From positions 1,292,001 through 1,352,000 of the forward strand of contig WPIO01000064.1 in NCBI GenBank assembly GCA_009760855.2: a stretch of DNA of 60,000 bases, read 5' to 3'. This document shows, piece by piece, positions 1 through 11,300 of the stretch. The notes beneath the pieces are model-generated. The model did not search any database and was not told the DNA's origin. It was given only the letters and a program-made list of their open reading frames with translations. The DNA comes from Cristatella mucedo. Taxonomy: Eukaryota; Bryozoa; Phylactolaemata; Cristatellidae. How positions within the stretch are numbered: position 1 is the first letter of the stretch; the number at the start of each line of letters is the position of its first letter. The position numbers and the translations under genes are program-made.

Positions 1-748
1 TATCTGAGTCAAGGCCATGGCAGCTAGCTTTCGGCAGGAGCTACACATATCTATGGGATGGGCTTGGTTTTGACGTCTTACAGTTCCACGTGGTTATGGA
101 AGGAAGGGCTGTGCAGTAAAGTTAGCAACTCCAAAGCAAACAGCTTGCGAGAGCAATCAAAAAGACTTACGGCATTGAATGGAATAAATCAGAAGGTAGG
201 CATTCGTAATTGTAATGCTCATCAGCGCTGGTTGGCACAGGTGTGCTCGTACCATATAACCATGCAGCATACAAGCACAGAATCCAGATTTCACCAGTCT
301 GCTGACGGCTGGCAGGTATCAAAACTGCCAGTAAGTCGCGCTTCTGCATCGCGACAGCCTTCACTTAAACGGCTCTTTACTCAAGCTAAGGCCTTTTACA
401 GCAGTTAAAATGCTGCTAAATTCTTGCAATGGCTAAATGAATGCAGCCATAGTGCTAATGCTTACTTAAACCGGACACAACTGGCTTTCCCTGAGGTTTG
501 TAAGCAGCACGTGCATGACACGTGATGTTTTGGTCACGTTAGGGTTTCGGGGTCTTAAGGTCCTATTATACGGTGGTTTTACTTGTTGCAAGTGGTCTTA
601 ATTGGCAGTTTCGCCAGAGGAGGTGCACCAGCACGGGGCTTCTAACTGGGAGGCTGGATGGCTAGGGAAAGGTGAGAAGGAGAAGCCATCATTTGTCAGA
701 CTGAATGACGGACGTCAAATTGCTGCTGCCTCGGCAGCCTTCACCTAC
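1..748. other. Tetraspanin intron 2 (partial)
   Basis: Plain intronic sequence. I searched it for the TM3 exon and found none; no repeat was recognised. Confidence 0.5.
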
Positions 749-997
749 CATGAAGAGCATGCACTCGCTCTCGCAGCAGGCACCAATCAAGCCGAGGAGC
801 GAGATGCCCAGCAGAATGCTTCCGACGATGATGATGCCCAGCATAAGTGAGTCAAGCAGGCTAGCAAAGTTGAGGCTCGACCCACTGCCGAGGATGACTC
901 GTTGCAGCAGCGGTATGATTTTCTCGTTGATCCATTCGATGCGATTCTGACCAAAATGTACGACGAGTCCCAGCGCCAGCAGAACAGCTCCAACGAT
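749..997 (-). CDS. Tetraspanin exon 2
   Basis: 83 codons, acceptor AG at 999-998 and donor GTAGGT at 748-743. It encodes the second half of TM1, the small extracellular loop (about 45 residues, no cysteine) and TM2 with the intracellular GAxxES-C signature. The exon end just after Cys-Met-Leu-Phe-Met matches the place where many tetraspanin genes have an intron. Confidence 0.8.
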
Positions 998-2734
998 CTG
1001 TCATTGAACGTCGGTGCGCATGTACAGCGAGGATGTCCAAGCTGGGCATTCATTAACCGGGTTCGTGCTGGCAAATAACGGCTTCTGCTCCAAGAAGCAG
1101 AAGAGCAGATGCGTGTGCAGCCAGCAAGCAGATCAGTACGGAGCCGAAGTACAGGTAAAGGCTATTATTTAGGCAGGTCGGTAGCAGAGAGAGCACCTGC
1201 AGCTGTAGCAGCTGGTGGGGGCAGGTGATTAATGAATAGTGCACACGAACTCACAAGCATGCATGCCCACACAAACACAGAGCTCACCAGAAAGCTCACA
1301 GCTGCTCAGCAGACTGCTGGCTACCTTCAGCTACCTACCAGAGAAGAATTGCAGCCGATCAGCCAGCCAATCGAGCTCAGCATCGAGCTAACATGCACTC
1401 GGAAAAGCCCCGACCATTCATTGGTCAGCGATCGAGCAGCCATGCAAACTCAGCAGGCGAATCAGCAAAGCGACATCACTCGATCGCCAGCAAAGTGGCA
1501 GCCAACTGGCACAGCACACAGCGAGCGCAGCCTCTGTGTGCAATGCTTCTTCACTGCTGCCTAGGTCTGCTACTTGCGACTTTCACTTTCGCATTCCATG
1601 TAAACGCACGTTCGGGTCCTTGCACGAGCTGCGATGCAAGCATACACAATCACGAGACACAAAAGGACGACGGTGACGATTAAGTAGTGCTTCTTCATCG
1701 CGAGAAGACATGAGAGTCGTAGTTATCTTCGTTTAGCGATGCGACTATTTTTCTAACCCGTGGAAACAAGGCAGCACATAGTGCACGGTCTCAACAGACG
1801 GCTCGATCAGTGGCAAGTACTGCCAGCCGGGCCTCCAGTGCTTGCCAGCACTGGAGCTCGTACGAGCTTGCACTGGAATCTGCAATTGGAAGCTGGTGCA
1901 ACTTTGGCTGCACGAGTTCCAAAACTACAGGCTACAGCAGCCACTTAGTGGAGCCTCCTCATCGGACGTCGGCATCCCTTCCAGGATGCCAAAATCCTCA
2001 GTGATAGTCACAAGTTGTATTGAAATGCAAACTTAGCTTCGAGAGGCGACTGCTTAACATTAAGAAATATTTCACGAGGTAAGCACACACAAAATGACGA
2101 TCAGTAAAACAATACAAAGGCGACCGTGGGATGCTCTGACCAGCAAACCACGATAGCCGGCGTCAGTGTGGGCCTACTGAATATGCTATCTTGCTCACAA
2201 TCAGGAGGCATGAGCATTTGCTGCCGAATCAAATCTGTTAATTGAAGTTAGTCATATCAGTGGACTTCCATACAATCAGTTCCCTGTGCGTTTTTTCATG
2301 CCGTGCACATCTAGTATCTACTTCGACAATCACAGCTCATTTGGTACCGGTAGTGAAAGAACGTAAGTAAGTTCATTCAGTTATCACTGTCCCCACATTG
2401 AATGAGAGTTGAAACTAGTTTGAACCCATAATGCCTCCTATAAAAGAATGAGATAAAGAGAGGCTAGTGAGATGAAGAGTTGGGGACTAAGAAGACAGGC
2501 CAGGCAAGAGATGAAAGAAAAGAAACTGAGATGAAGGGTGAGGAGAGAGAGAGAGAGATAGAAAGCAGACAAAAAAGTTGAATCCCGTAAAAAGGGAAAA
2601 ATAACACAGAGACGACCGAGAGAAGTGGTGAGAGAGAGAGAGAGGGAAAGAGAGGGAGTGAGAGAGAGAGAGAAAGAGAAAGAGAGGGGGAGACAAATGA
2701 GAGAGAGGAAGGGAGACACATTGTGTGTGTGTGC

Positions 2735-2770
<36 letters not shown>

Positions 2771-3370
2771 GAGAGAGAGAGAGAAAACAGGCAAACAAGT
2801 TAAGTCACGTAAAAGAGAAAGAGAACAGAGACGAGAGAGAGAGAGATAGAGGGAAAATTCAGGCACAAAGGCTGAGACGAGAGGCAGGCAGATAGGCACT
2901 GGAAGTCGTGGTGAGACACGTGCATATGCAGCAAGGAAAAACTAACACTAGAGACAATGCGAAGTGAGATGGGAGTGTGGCAAGAGCAGGTGGAATCCGG
3001 CGGCGCACATTGACGAGTGAAGATAACAAACTAAAAGAGACATTAGAATACGCAGACAGGTAAACAAGATGGGTTGAGTGAAAGAGCGAAAGTGATAGGG
3101 AGGTAGGCCGTGAACAGTGGACAGAGTGTGAGTGAAGGTGAGACAGGGTGAGAGCACGTGACCAGAGGCAAACAGTAAAAACAATGAAAGAGTGGGGATG
3201 CAGTTGGCAGCAGCAGCAGCAGCACGTTCTTCTACAGGGCTCAGACCGATCAGAGAGTCCTGCTCCTAAGCTACCAGGCTGCCAGTGCAGAGTACTCCAC
3301 TGCCCCATTCTACTGCATCCCCAACCACATGAAAGGCATACGTGTGCACCTACTCGTGTGTGTGTGTGTG

Positions 3371-3434
<64 letters not shown>

Positions 3435-5444
3435 TGTATACCGTAAGTCGAAGAGGGGAGTCACCGCGGATCGAGCAGCAGCTGCAAGTAAATCAGAGGC
3501 CTGTTTGCCGGAAGCACCGAACGTGCTAACGATGACTTCTTATGACTTCTGAGCTTGGAAATGGATGCTTTTTGGGCTAATCAGGCCGATGCCAGCCGAT
3601 GCCTGCTTTCCACCAAGCAATGCACTAGCTCATTGCACACCGCCAGCTTGCCCATATCAGTTTGCCCTTGCATGAGTGCACCTATGTATTTTCCAAGAAA
3701 GATGGGCATCTATCGTGGCTGACTCTTCGGGTCGGTGTCACACTAGCAGTAACGGAATTCATCTGATTTAGCCACCTTCGTCCTGTACTAATGGACGAGC
3801 CTCGGTGGCTACCATTGCCACTTGCAGGGGGCAATAAACAGTTGCCCCTTTTTGGACTCGAACCCACAATCTGGGTCGCAAAGAGTGAGCACTTTGCCCC
3901 TAGGTCAAGAGCTCTGAAGGCAATGGCTACAGTGCCTAAATTGCCCCCAGTGTGCCCATGGTCCATGATTTTGTTGTTGTCGTTGAAGATTTCCGGCGAT
4001 CATCGTCAACAGTGCCACAGTAGGTAGGACGATGCCAGCAGGCTGCTGTAACAGCAACGTGCTTGCATTAACGCCAAGCTGTAAATGATAGAGGGTGAAA
4101 TGTACCTAGCTATACCAGCATCTTGCAGGGGATCAGCCCTAATGCAGTGCACGCCAGTGCTTTCTAATTCGGTGCATACGGTAAATGCATAATATCAGGA
4201 ACCGGCTCTCACGATGTCACTGACGTCATCAACTTTGATAACGTTCTACTGGGTCGTTCAAGTCACCTACCTGCTTGTCCTAACCTCAGCCAGAAGGTGG
4301 GGACTATCAGAGGAATCAGCGGCCAATCAGCCAGGTTGGCGAGTACCTGCCAAAAACTTGAGGCACGGCAAAGAAAGACACAGCCTTTCGGTTCAATCTT
4401 TGAATTAGCGAGACTAACATCCACTATAATGCTAGCTTGCTACTTTACAGTAAACTCAAATTAGAATGTAGCTCCAAAGCTCGAGATGCTTCGAAAGTGA
4501 GCAATATATGAGTAGTGGGAGGAGCCGAGGGTCACAATAGTGAAACGACAACAGAAAGTGACCCGTGTCCTTGCTCATTGCAGGCAGCCTGGTGCAATGA
4601 CTTTACTGCGTTCCATTGGTGTTCATCACGCAGAGATAGATTAAATGTTTGATGCTGGAGGAGCAGAACAGCAAGATGCACTCATTCGATTACAGACACA
4701 AGGCCTCGACTCTTGGAGAGCATATACTCACAGCAGGTGTGAGGCGAACTTCAAGCCAGACCGTTTTTTTTAGCCACACACAATTTGATAAAGACAAAAA
4801 AGCGTTCCTAAATTCCAAATTGACCTACATCAGGTAAGCTTAAGATACGTATCCACTGTACTTTCTAAAAACGCTCTTATATAAACAAAAACACATTTCA
4901 CTTATCACCTTTTCAAATGGTGCTCCAAACCTTGAGACATTTGAAGGACTTGGAGGACCGGCAGCAGTTAGAAGCTGGACTAACTAAATATGCAATTATA
5001 TTCATATGACCTGCGCCGAGTAAACCAAACGGCAATCTTTCGTTATAATGGCCGGAGTTGAGGCACAGGTAAAATGGACGAAACCTGAGCTTTACAATAT
5101 TCTGGCTATTCCCTGCTGCTGATTACACTTCCGGCCCGACCGCCCAGTAACCGTGGCAAACAGGCTCGCTTCCATTCTCGTCTGGCTCACTGACAAGCCG
5201 AGCACTTTCTTGATCAGCAGTCACGAAACGCTGCACGCTACTTGCTGCTCTGGAACTGCGTGTAAAAGAAGCCGACGAAAAGTCGCCAAAGCCAAATTTG
5301 GCACTGCAACCGGTATCATGCAGGCAGCTGCAAGAAACGATTGGCACCACACACGGCAGCGCGGGAGAGAGGCTTGCCACTGTCACCTACCGCTGTCAGT
5401 ACATTGAAGAGAATGAGGATGCATTTGGAGCACGAGGTACACAT
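749..5444 (-). CDS. Tetraspanin, 5' part (exons 1-2; continues beyond the left edge)
   Basis: Two exons join in phase 0: 5444-5391 and 997-749, giving the first 101 residues. Exon 1 is MCTSCSKCILILFNVLTA, the usual tetraspanin start: membrane-proximal cysteines (2, 5, 8; palmitoylation candidates), then the first half of TM1 with the family's 'LxxFN' pattern. Exon 2 starts IVGAVLLALGLVVHF (second half of TM1), has a short first extracellular loop, then TM2 ending GLIGACCESECMLF, which aligns with the family signature GCCGAxxExxCLL. Donors are GTAGGT in both cases and the acceptor of exon 2 is CAG. Tetraspanins are four-pass membrane organisers that cluster receptors and adhesion proteins. TM3, the large loop with its CCG motif and TM4 must lie to the left of position 749; I found no further exon in 1-748. 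Oddity: the Cys-Cys before Gly-Ala at the end of TM2 is Leu-Ile. The family call is firm; subfamily is unknown. Confidence 0.8.
998..2539. other. Tetraspanin intron 1, left part
   Basis: No recognised repeat. A 43-codon frame on the minus strand at about 1702-1571 begins MKKHYLIVTVVLLCLVIVYA, like a signal anchor, but lacks a good donor and is not needed by the gene model. Confidence 0.4.
2540..2860. repeat. GA/GT microsatellite in tetraspanin intron 1
   Basis: Several GA runs (2553-2560, 2630-2680, 2753-2793, 2835-2848) flanking a GT run (2722-2752), with a second imperfect copy of the flanks. It reads as CT/CA in the gene's sense. Confidence 0.9.
3356..3431. repeat. (GT)n microsatellite
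   Basis: 76 bases of GT with one GC variant, in the tetraspanin intron (CA in gene sense). Confidence 0.95.
3785..3930 (-). mobile_element. SINE-C (tRNA-derived, related to SINE-B)
   Basis: In minus sense: GACCTAGGGGCAAAGTGCTC (box A), GTGGGTTCGAGTCC (box B), then AAAAAGGGGCAACTG..TTGCCCCCTGCAAG, a hairpin plus a GCAAG block like SINE-B. It lies in the tetraspanin intron in the sense orientation. Confidence 0.65.
3931..5390. other. Tetraspanin intron 1, right part
   Basis: No gene, repeat or conserved element recognised apart from the SINE-C to its left. Confidence 0.4.
5391..5444 (-). CDS. Tetraspanin exon 1 (coding part)
   Basis: ATG at 5444-5442, 18 codons, donor GTAGGT starting at 5390. 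The short length and the phase-0 break in the middle of TM1 are typical of tetraspanin first coding exons. A TTTCAG lies 20 bases upstream of the ATG, so a separate 5' UTR exon is possible. The window shows no in-frame stop close upstream, so the start rests on family fit. Confidence 0.75.
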
Positions 5445-5737
5445 CGTGTAGCCAGCGAGGACTGAAACGAGACATGCCGCGCTGTCTTATCGACCACCAA
5501 CACTCAGCAGCCGTGGCTGCAGCCACGGCTGCTGCCCCACCAAGCTCGAAGCTGCTGCTAAAGGAATGCGAGCAACCAGCCTGGAGATTAAAGAGAGGCA
5601 ATTCCAAAGTCCGAATGCATTCGTGGCACCGCGGGAAGCATGCCTACAGCGGTAACCTGGTGCAGGGGCAACAGTTGCTGCCGATCAGCAAAGTGCCAGC
5701 GAGCCAACAGACTGCTATCGGCAGTGAGTTTGACTAA
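5445..5737. other. Upstream flank of the tetraspanin start
   Basis: Probably 5' UTR and proximal promoter. It includes a GGCTGCAGCCACGGCTGC block (5514-5533). It ends at the tail of a LINE-A that sits about 290 bases upstream of the ATG. Confidence 0.35.
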
Positions 5738-6470
5738 TAAAAATAATAATAATAATGGACTTGATAAAGCGCCCTCAGAGAACTTAATCTCTCTCTCTAG
5801 GCGCTTTACATTTGCTGCAAAGGGAAATGCAATTGAATGGTAAGTAAAATCATGCTTGAAAAGCAAACAAAATGAATAACATGGTTAGGGGTGACATGCA
5901 CAGGGTCAGCATGCAAATGTGGTTAGTGGCAGCATGCACAGTGTCAGCACGCATAAGCACATCAAGGACGAATCACAGGGACCCACTAAATGCTGTCCTA
6001 AGTAGGTGTGCTCTTAAGTTCCTTTTAAATGTGGTCAGGTCAGGGGATGTTCTGACGCAGGTCGGGAGGGAGTTCCAGGCTGTGGGAGCATACGAGCTAA
6101 ATGCACGGTCTCCAAAGGATTTAAGGTTTGTACGAGGTATTTCCAGACTGTTGGATTCCGAAAAGCGGGTGGTACGATGCTTGGCCTGATTGGGGAATAT
6201 ATCTGAGAGATAGGCTGGAGCCATAGAATGAAGAGACCTAAAAGTGAGCGACAAAACCTTGAAGTCAATCCGTTGCTTGACTGGTAGCCAGTGCAGGTCG
6301 GCGAGAAGTGGAGTGATGTGGCAACTGCGACGCTCACGACAGACGAGCCCAGCTGCAGAGTTTTGCACCAGCTGCAATCGCCTGATCGAACATGCTGGTA
6401 GGCTAGTGAGCAGTGAGTAGCAGCTCTTGGAGGCCACTACTGGTCGGTGCCCAAGTAGGGCCCCGACCAC
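5738..6470 (-). mobile_element. LINE-A 3' end copy (good condition)
   Basis: About 165 codons of the reverse transcriptase C-terminal region are still open (LQLVQNSAAGLVCRERRSCH, LLADLHWLPVKQRIDFKVL, FGDRAFSSYAP, stop after AFSGSL), followed by the 3' UTR hairpin and an AATAAT tail at 5738-5755. One of the best kept copies in the window. Confidence 0.85.
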
Positions 6471-8002
6471 ACCACTGCCCCACCCCAGCCCTCAAGGCCA
6501 AGGTGCACAACTGGCCCAGTTTTTACAGTTTTACTCTAAACATGCCAGCTGCTCAGCCTAAAAAGAAACGAGTGCTCGCATTCGCCGTCAGTCGTGCAAC
6601 GTTTGCTCCCTGCTAAAACATGGAATTATTTTGCGGATGCTTGCAGCTGAGAAGCTTCAGTCGGAATATTGTATTATATTAAAATCTTTGTCCGCCGAGT
6701 GAGCTGCTACTGCTGCTGCTCATTCGGCAGCTGCCGTCCTTGTGCGAATGCGAGGAGTGCCAGGAAGTTCGTGCTATCCCAAAAAACGTTTGGCAGGAAC
6801 CGACAGACCACTCGAGCAACTGCTACTTCTGCGTAGCAGCACATTTCCTAACGCCGAAATGGCCGACATGGCCGAGGTGGCCTCACACATCCACACACTC
6901 CTTCATCCATGGCACTAATACCACGCTGGCCTAAGCTCCCAAGACCACTCCTTCCGCGAGAGGGACCAGCCAGGTATTGAGGAGAGGAAGCAGCAAGTCA
7001 GACACAGCGAGCTGGATATTACAGATCCAGTCCCAGCGGATGCCTCTCAGAAAAGAAAACCGTACTTACCCAGCCAGTGAGACCCTGCCAATCTGGTCAA
7101 CGACCTTGACCCTCAACCCAAACCCTGAACCACACAGCTTGGTATTACCAAGTCCAGTGACACTCATGTTGGCGAAGTGGAAGTTTTTCGATGAAAGGAG
7201 TGCAAAAGTTACAGATCGAAGAAAGCATCCATAACTTTTTCAACTTCTTCAGTATAAGCAAGATGGCTACACTTCTGTCCCACTAGGGCCGGTCTATTTG
7301 ATGCTACTAAAATTATCTGCACCCAGATAAATCGTGCCTATTTTAGGGAGTTTATCCAATAGCCTCAATGCCGTGCTGCCTCGTAACTGGAACGAGTATC
7401 TGTCTTCTACCCAAGACTCTGCACTCAGTGAGCACCAAAAAGAAGGCTTCATAACCTAGAGAAGATGGGTGCTACTAAAGGCCGGCTGTGTGGCCCCCAG
7501 AAGGGGAAGAGCCCTGCGATAGAATCGATCGATCGTCAGCTGGCAGCTCGAGAGCAGTTTGGGCCTTCCCTGAAACAAGCTCATCACTCCCATGCAGGTG
7601 CCTGGGCAGGCCCACTGAGATATATGGGCCGAATGGGAGTAATGGCTGTCCGGAAAGCAGCTGGACCTGAACAGGCATGCTGGTATACAAACTGGCATGC
7701 TGGTAGACCACTCGACGACCGGACAATCACTGACCAGTCTACTGTAACTCACTTGCCTAGGGTGGCTGGTCACTTGAAGACCAGCAACTCTGCTAGCTAC
7801 CGCTCATCCTTCCCGAAGAAATTTTGAAGGGCGTTGCACTAGCTGGACAAGGCAATAGCTGGACACAGCACTAGCTGGACAAGGCCCGGCACCTCAAACT
7901 CAGGATGCAAAAGCTTAACCTTAACCAAACGCCTGACAGCACCGGTTGTCACAATCCACCAAACAGGCTTGCTATGCAGCAGCACCGACCAGCACTGTGA
8001 TG
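6471..8002. other. Intergenic sequence, nothing recognised
   Basis: Holds a small tandem of CTAGCTGGACA-type units at 7835-7885. Otherwise no exon or repeat that I can identify. Confidence 0.4.
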
Positions 8003-8840
8003 GACGATAATAATAATAATGCACTTGATAAAGCACCCATAGAGAGCTCGATCTCTTTCTAGGCGCTTTACATTTGCTGCAAAGGAAACGCGATCGAATG
8101 GTGAGTGGAATCATGCTTGATAAACAACAGCAATAACATGGTTAGGGGTGGCATGCACAGGGTCAGCATGCAAGTGTGGTCAGTGTCAACATGCACAAGC
8201 ACATAAAGGACGAATCACAGGGACCCAGTAATGGTGTCATAAATAGGTAGGTTTTTAATTTCTTTTTAAATATGGCCAAGTCAGGGGATGTCGTAACGAA
8301 AATCAGGAGTGAGCTCCAGACTTTGGGAGCATACGAACTCAATACACGGTCTCCAAAAAATTTGAGGTTTGCACAAGATATTGGTAAACAGTTTCCAAAA
8401 AGCTGGTAGTACCATGCTTAGGTCTGGTGGGGCAGGATATCTGATATGTAGGCTGGAGCCAAAGAATGAAAGGACCTAAAAGTGAGCAACAAAACCTTGA
8501 AGTCGATGCGTTTCTTGACTGGTAGCCAGTGCCGGTCGGCGAGAAGTGGTGTGATGTGGCAACTGTGAGGCTCACGACAGACAAGTCTATAGCTGCAGAG
8601 TTCATTTGCACCAGCTGTCAATGGCTGATTGCACATGCCAATAGGCCAGCAAGCAGAGAGTTACAGAAGTCAAGACACCGTGTGCTTAGTCAGAGGTGCA
8701 AACTCGTCGAGCATGTCAGCTAGTGTCGTGTTATAGCAATCTACCAATGATGACAAATCGGAAGGGGGACTGAGCAGCAGAGGCACAGCAGATTTTCTAG
8801 TATGCACAGCATCGATGTCAAGGGTCTAGAGGTTTCGTGA
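8003..8840 (-). mobile_element. LINE-A copy, 3' end plus internal piece
   Basis: AAT-repeat tail at 8009, then the 3' UTR and frameshifted C-terminal codons to about 8690. Bases 8690-8830 are the reverse complement of the inter-domain region seen at 26885-27030, so an internal deletion has joined two parts of the element. Confidence 0.75.
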
Positions 8841-9477
8841 TTTACAGGTGATTTTAGAGGAGGGAGAGGAGGGCACACATTGTATTAGACTGACTTTAAC
8901 TGAATTAGATCTGCATATGGTCAGATAAGCATGATTTGATACTAATTAGTTATGACAAAGTGCAGTTATATATAAGAAAATTTGTTCGAGTGTGTGACCC
9001 TTGATGGGAGTAGGGCCTTGCACATGAGCCACAAGAGACAATTAGTCAGTCAATGCACGAAATTCAGTGCAGAAGGTGCCAGATAATGTATCAAAGTGAA
9101 TATTATATATGCTTTGAAAATTATATTGCTTTGATCATTTTGATAACTTATCTGACGATGGCACTACTCCCTTAGCCGAAGAGGCATGCACAAATGTAAG
9201 TGCTAGATTTCTAACTGAGCTCAGTTGCCCAGTGAGCAACCCATAGCGAATGACAGCATGCCCTACATACTAGTGAGCATATCTTCCGCAGCAGAGACAC
9301 GACGACAAGCTGGTGACACAGCAGAGCCATGGACAGGACAGGCCAAAGTTCGTTGATCGCCAGCTACAGCTAATTCAGTGTGTAGGCAGTTAGCCTAGGC
9401 AACTCTCTACTGAAGGCAAAGCAGACAGCACACATGGTGGCTTTGCCTTCAGTAAATCCAATCCAGCTCCTTCCTAC
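8841..9477. other. Intergenic sequence, possibly more LINE-A
   Basis: No open frame. It follows a LINE-A internal piece and could be decayed upstream LINE sequence; I see no motif that proves it. Confidence 0.3.
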
Positions 9478-9645
9478 AGATGGCACACTAGGTAAGGCGG
9501 TTGCTTTCATGACCTCGGCCCCGAGGTTGTGGGTTCGATTCCTGTGGTGGGCGATCCTTTATCGCCACTGCAAGCGGTGGTGATAGCCGTAAAAGGCTCT
9601 TCTGTCGCTATACAAAAAGAGGCTGTTTAATCAGCTAGGATTTTC
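9478..9645 (+). mobile_element. SINE-B (tRNA-derived)
   Basis: Box A side CACTAGGTAAGGCGGTTGC, box B GTGGGTTCGATTCC, then a GCGATCCTTTATCGCC hairpin, GCAAGCGGTGGTGATAGCCG and the ending CTTCTGTCGCTATACAAAAA. A second SINE family with a 3' part unlike SINE-A. Confidence 0.8.
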
Positions 9646-10670
9646 TTTTTACAGACTGGACTAGCTCTGGGCTTTGCAAGCGATAAAACTGTCACTTATA
9701 GGGTACACATCAGACCAGATCTCGGTCTCAGCAATGCTTCCCAGTCGCAAGCAGGAATGCTGTCTTCTGCTAAGTTATTATATGACAAGCACCAATAGAG
9801 CTCTCAGAGTAAAACCTGTTGTTTCTTATGCACCCATTAACCGCAAAGTGAAAATCTGCTAATGAAGTTACTAGCAGACATCATTGTTGAGTTTGCCCAG
9901 TAGGCATCCAGATGGTCTGTGGTTTACCACGGACATTAAACTAGCTAGGGCTACCCAGCTCAAGCTTGCGAAAGCATTCAAAAGATCAGGACTGACTGTC
10001 CAACGATAGTTATGAGGACGGCTGCAGATCATACCATTCCATTCCACCAAAGGCCAAGTCGACCTTCCTTGCAAATATTGTTGAATCGCATATACACAAT
10101 CCAATTATGCTGATGTCTACCATAAACCATCTCCTTAACAGCTTCCAGGTTAGCTCCTTACCTAGCCCAGCATAGCAGTGATCTAGCTGACCACTTCCCT
10201 AGCTTCTTTGTCAGCAAGATAGACAAGATCTGAGAGTTCATCTCTAAAGTAACAGCACCCTCACTGCACTCCTCTCCCTCAGTAACATCCCACAAGACTC
10301 ATCTTCCTCAACTCCGTGCTGCTACTCAAATTCTGTGTTCAAGGCTGCCACGAGTGACCTCATCATGAAATCCATCTTCCAGTTAGAGAAGATTACTAGC
10401 CCTCTGGACCCTATTTCCACTATCCTATTTCTAGGATACGTGGATTTACTTATGTTGAGCATACCTAACGCAATAAATACACTCCTTAGTCTCAGGTTTT
10501 GTCCCTGCATCTTTCAAAAAGGCTGTTGTGTGGCCAGTAACTAAGAAAGCAACACTATACCAAAAGAACTTGAGCAAATTTCGTCCAGTCTCGATGCAGC
10601 TAGCACGATCTGGATTTAGAGCTTGTTATTCCACCGAATCAGCTTTGCTTTGCGTTTAAGACTTTCCCAG

Positions 10671-10671
<1 letters not shown>

Positions 10672-10705
<34 letters not shown>

Positions 10706-11020
10706 TACTTGATAAAGCGCCCTCAGAGAACTTAATCTCTTTCTAGGCGCTTTACATTTGCTGCAAAGGGAAATGCAATTGAATGGTAAGTAAAATCATG
10801 CTTGAAAAACAAACAAAATGAATAACATGGTTAGGGGTGGCATGCACAGGGTCGGCATGCAAATGTGGTTAGTGGCAGCATGCACAGTGTCAGCACGAAT
10901 AAGCACGTGAAGGACGAATCACAGGGACCCATTAAAGGCTGTCCTAAATAGGTGTTTAAGTTCCTTTTAAATGTGGTCAGGTCAGGGGATGTTCTGACAC
11001 AGGTCGGGAGGGAGTTGGAG
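10672..11020 (-). mobile_element. LINE-A 3' fragment inserted inside another LINE-A
   Basis: Starts at the (AAT)n tail at 10675 and runs through the conserved 3' UTR and last codons in minus orientation, up to TCGGGAGGGAGTT. It is a typical 5'-truncated insertion of about 350 bp. Confidence 0.8.
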
Positions 11021-11145
11021 ACTTAGGTAAAGTCCCTCTGCTTATTTTGCTTGATCACTCAGGAAGTATTGATATTATTGATTACCACGTTCTTCTCGAG
11101 CACCTATATTTAGCAGTAATGCACTGCAATGTTTGAGTTCCTATC

Positions 11146-11300
11146 TGGTGAGCCGTGCCGGTCCACTAGATAAGCAGCTGCTGTTATCGACCTGGGTCCC
11201 GAGGTCGTGGGTTCAGGGTGGGCAATCCCTTATTGCCCCTGCAAGCCATGGTAATAGTCTTTAGGGCTGCTCTGTTGCTATCCGAAAAGAGGCAGTCAAA
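11146..11300 (+). mobile_element. SINE-B inserted in LINE-A
   Basis: GAGCCGTGCCGG...CACTAGATAAG, box B GTCGTGGGTTCAGGGTGGGC (eroded), GCAATCCCTTATTGCCCC and a CTGTTGCTATCCGAAAAGAGG end. It splits the LINE-A copy at 9890-12245. Confidence 0.75.

Noticed and set aside
602-850. 82-codon plus-strand frame
   Set aside because: Antisense to tetraspanin exon 2; no domain.
1571-1702. Minus-strand MKKHYLIVTVVLLCLVIVYA as tetraspanin exon 1
   Set aside because: Hydrophobic and in the right place, but lacks the Cys/Lys...FN pattern and a good donor. The exon at 5391-5444 fits motif, phase and GTAGGT donor far better.
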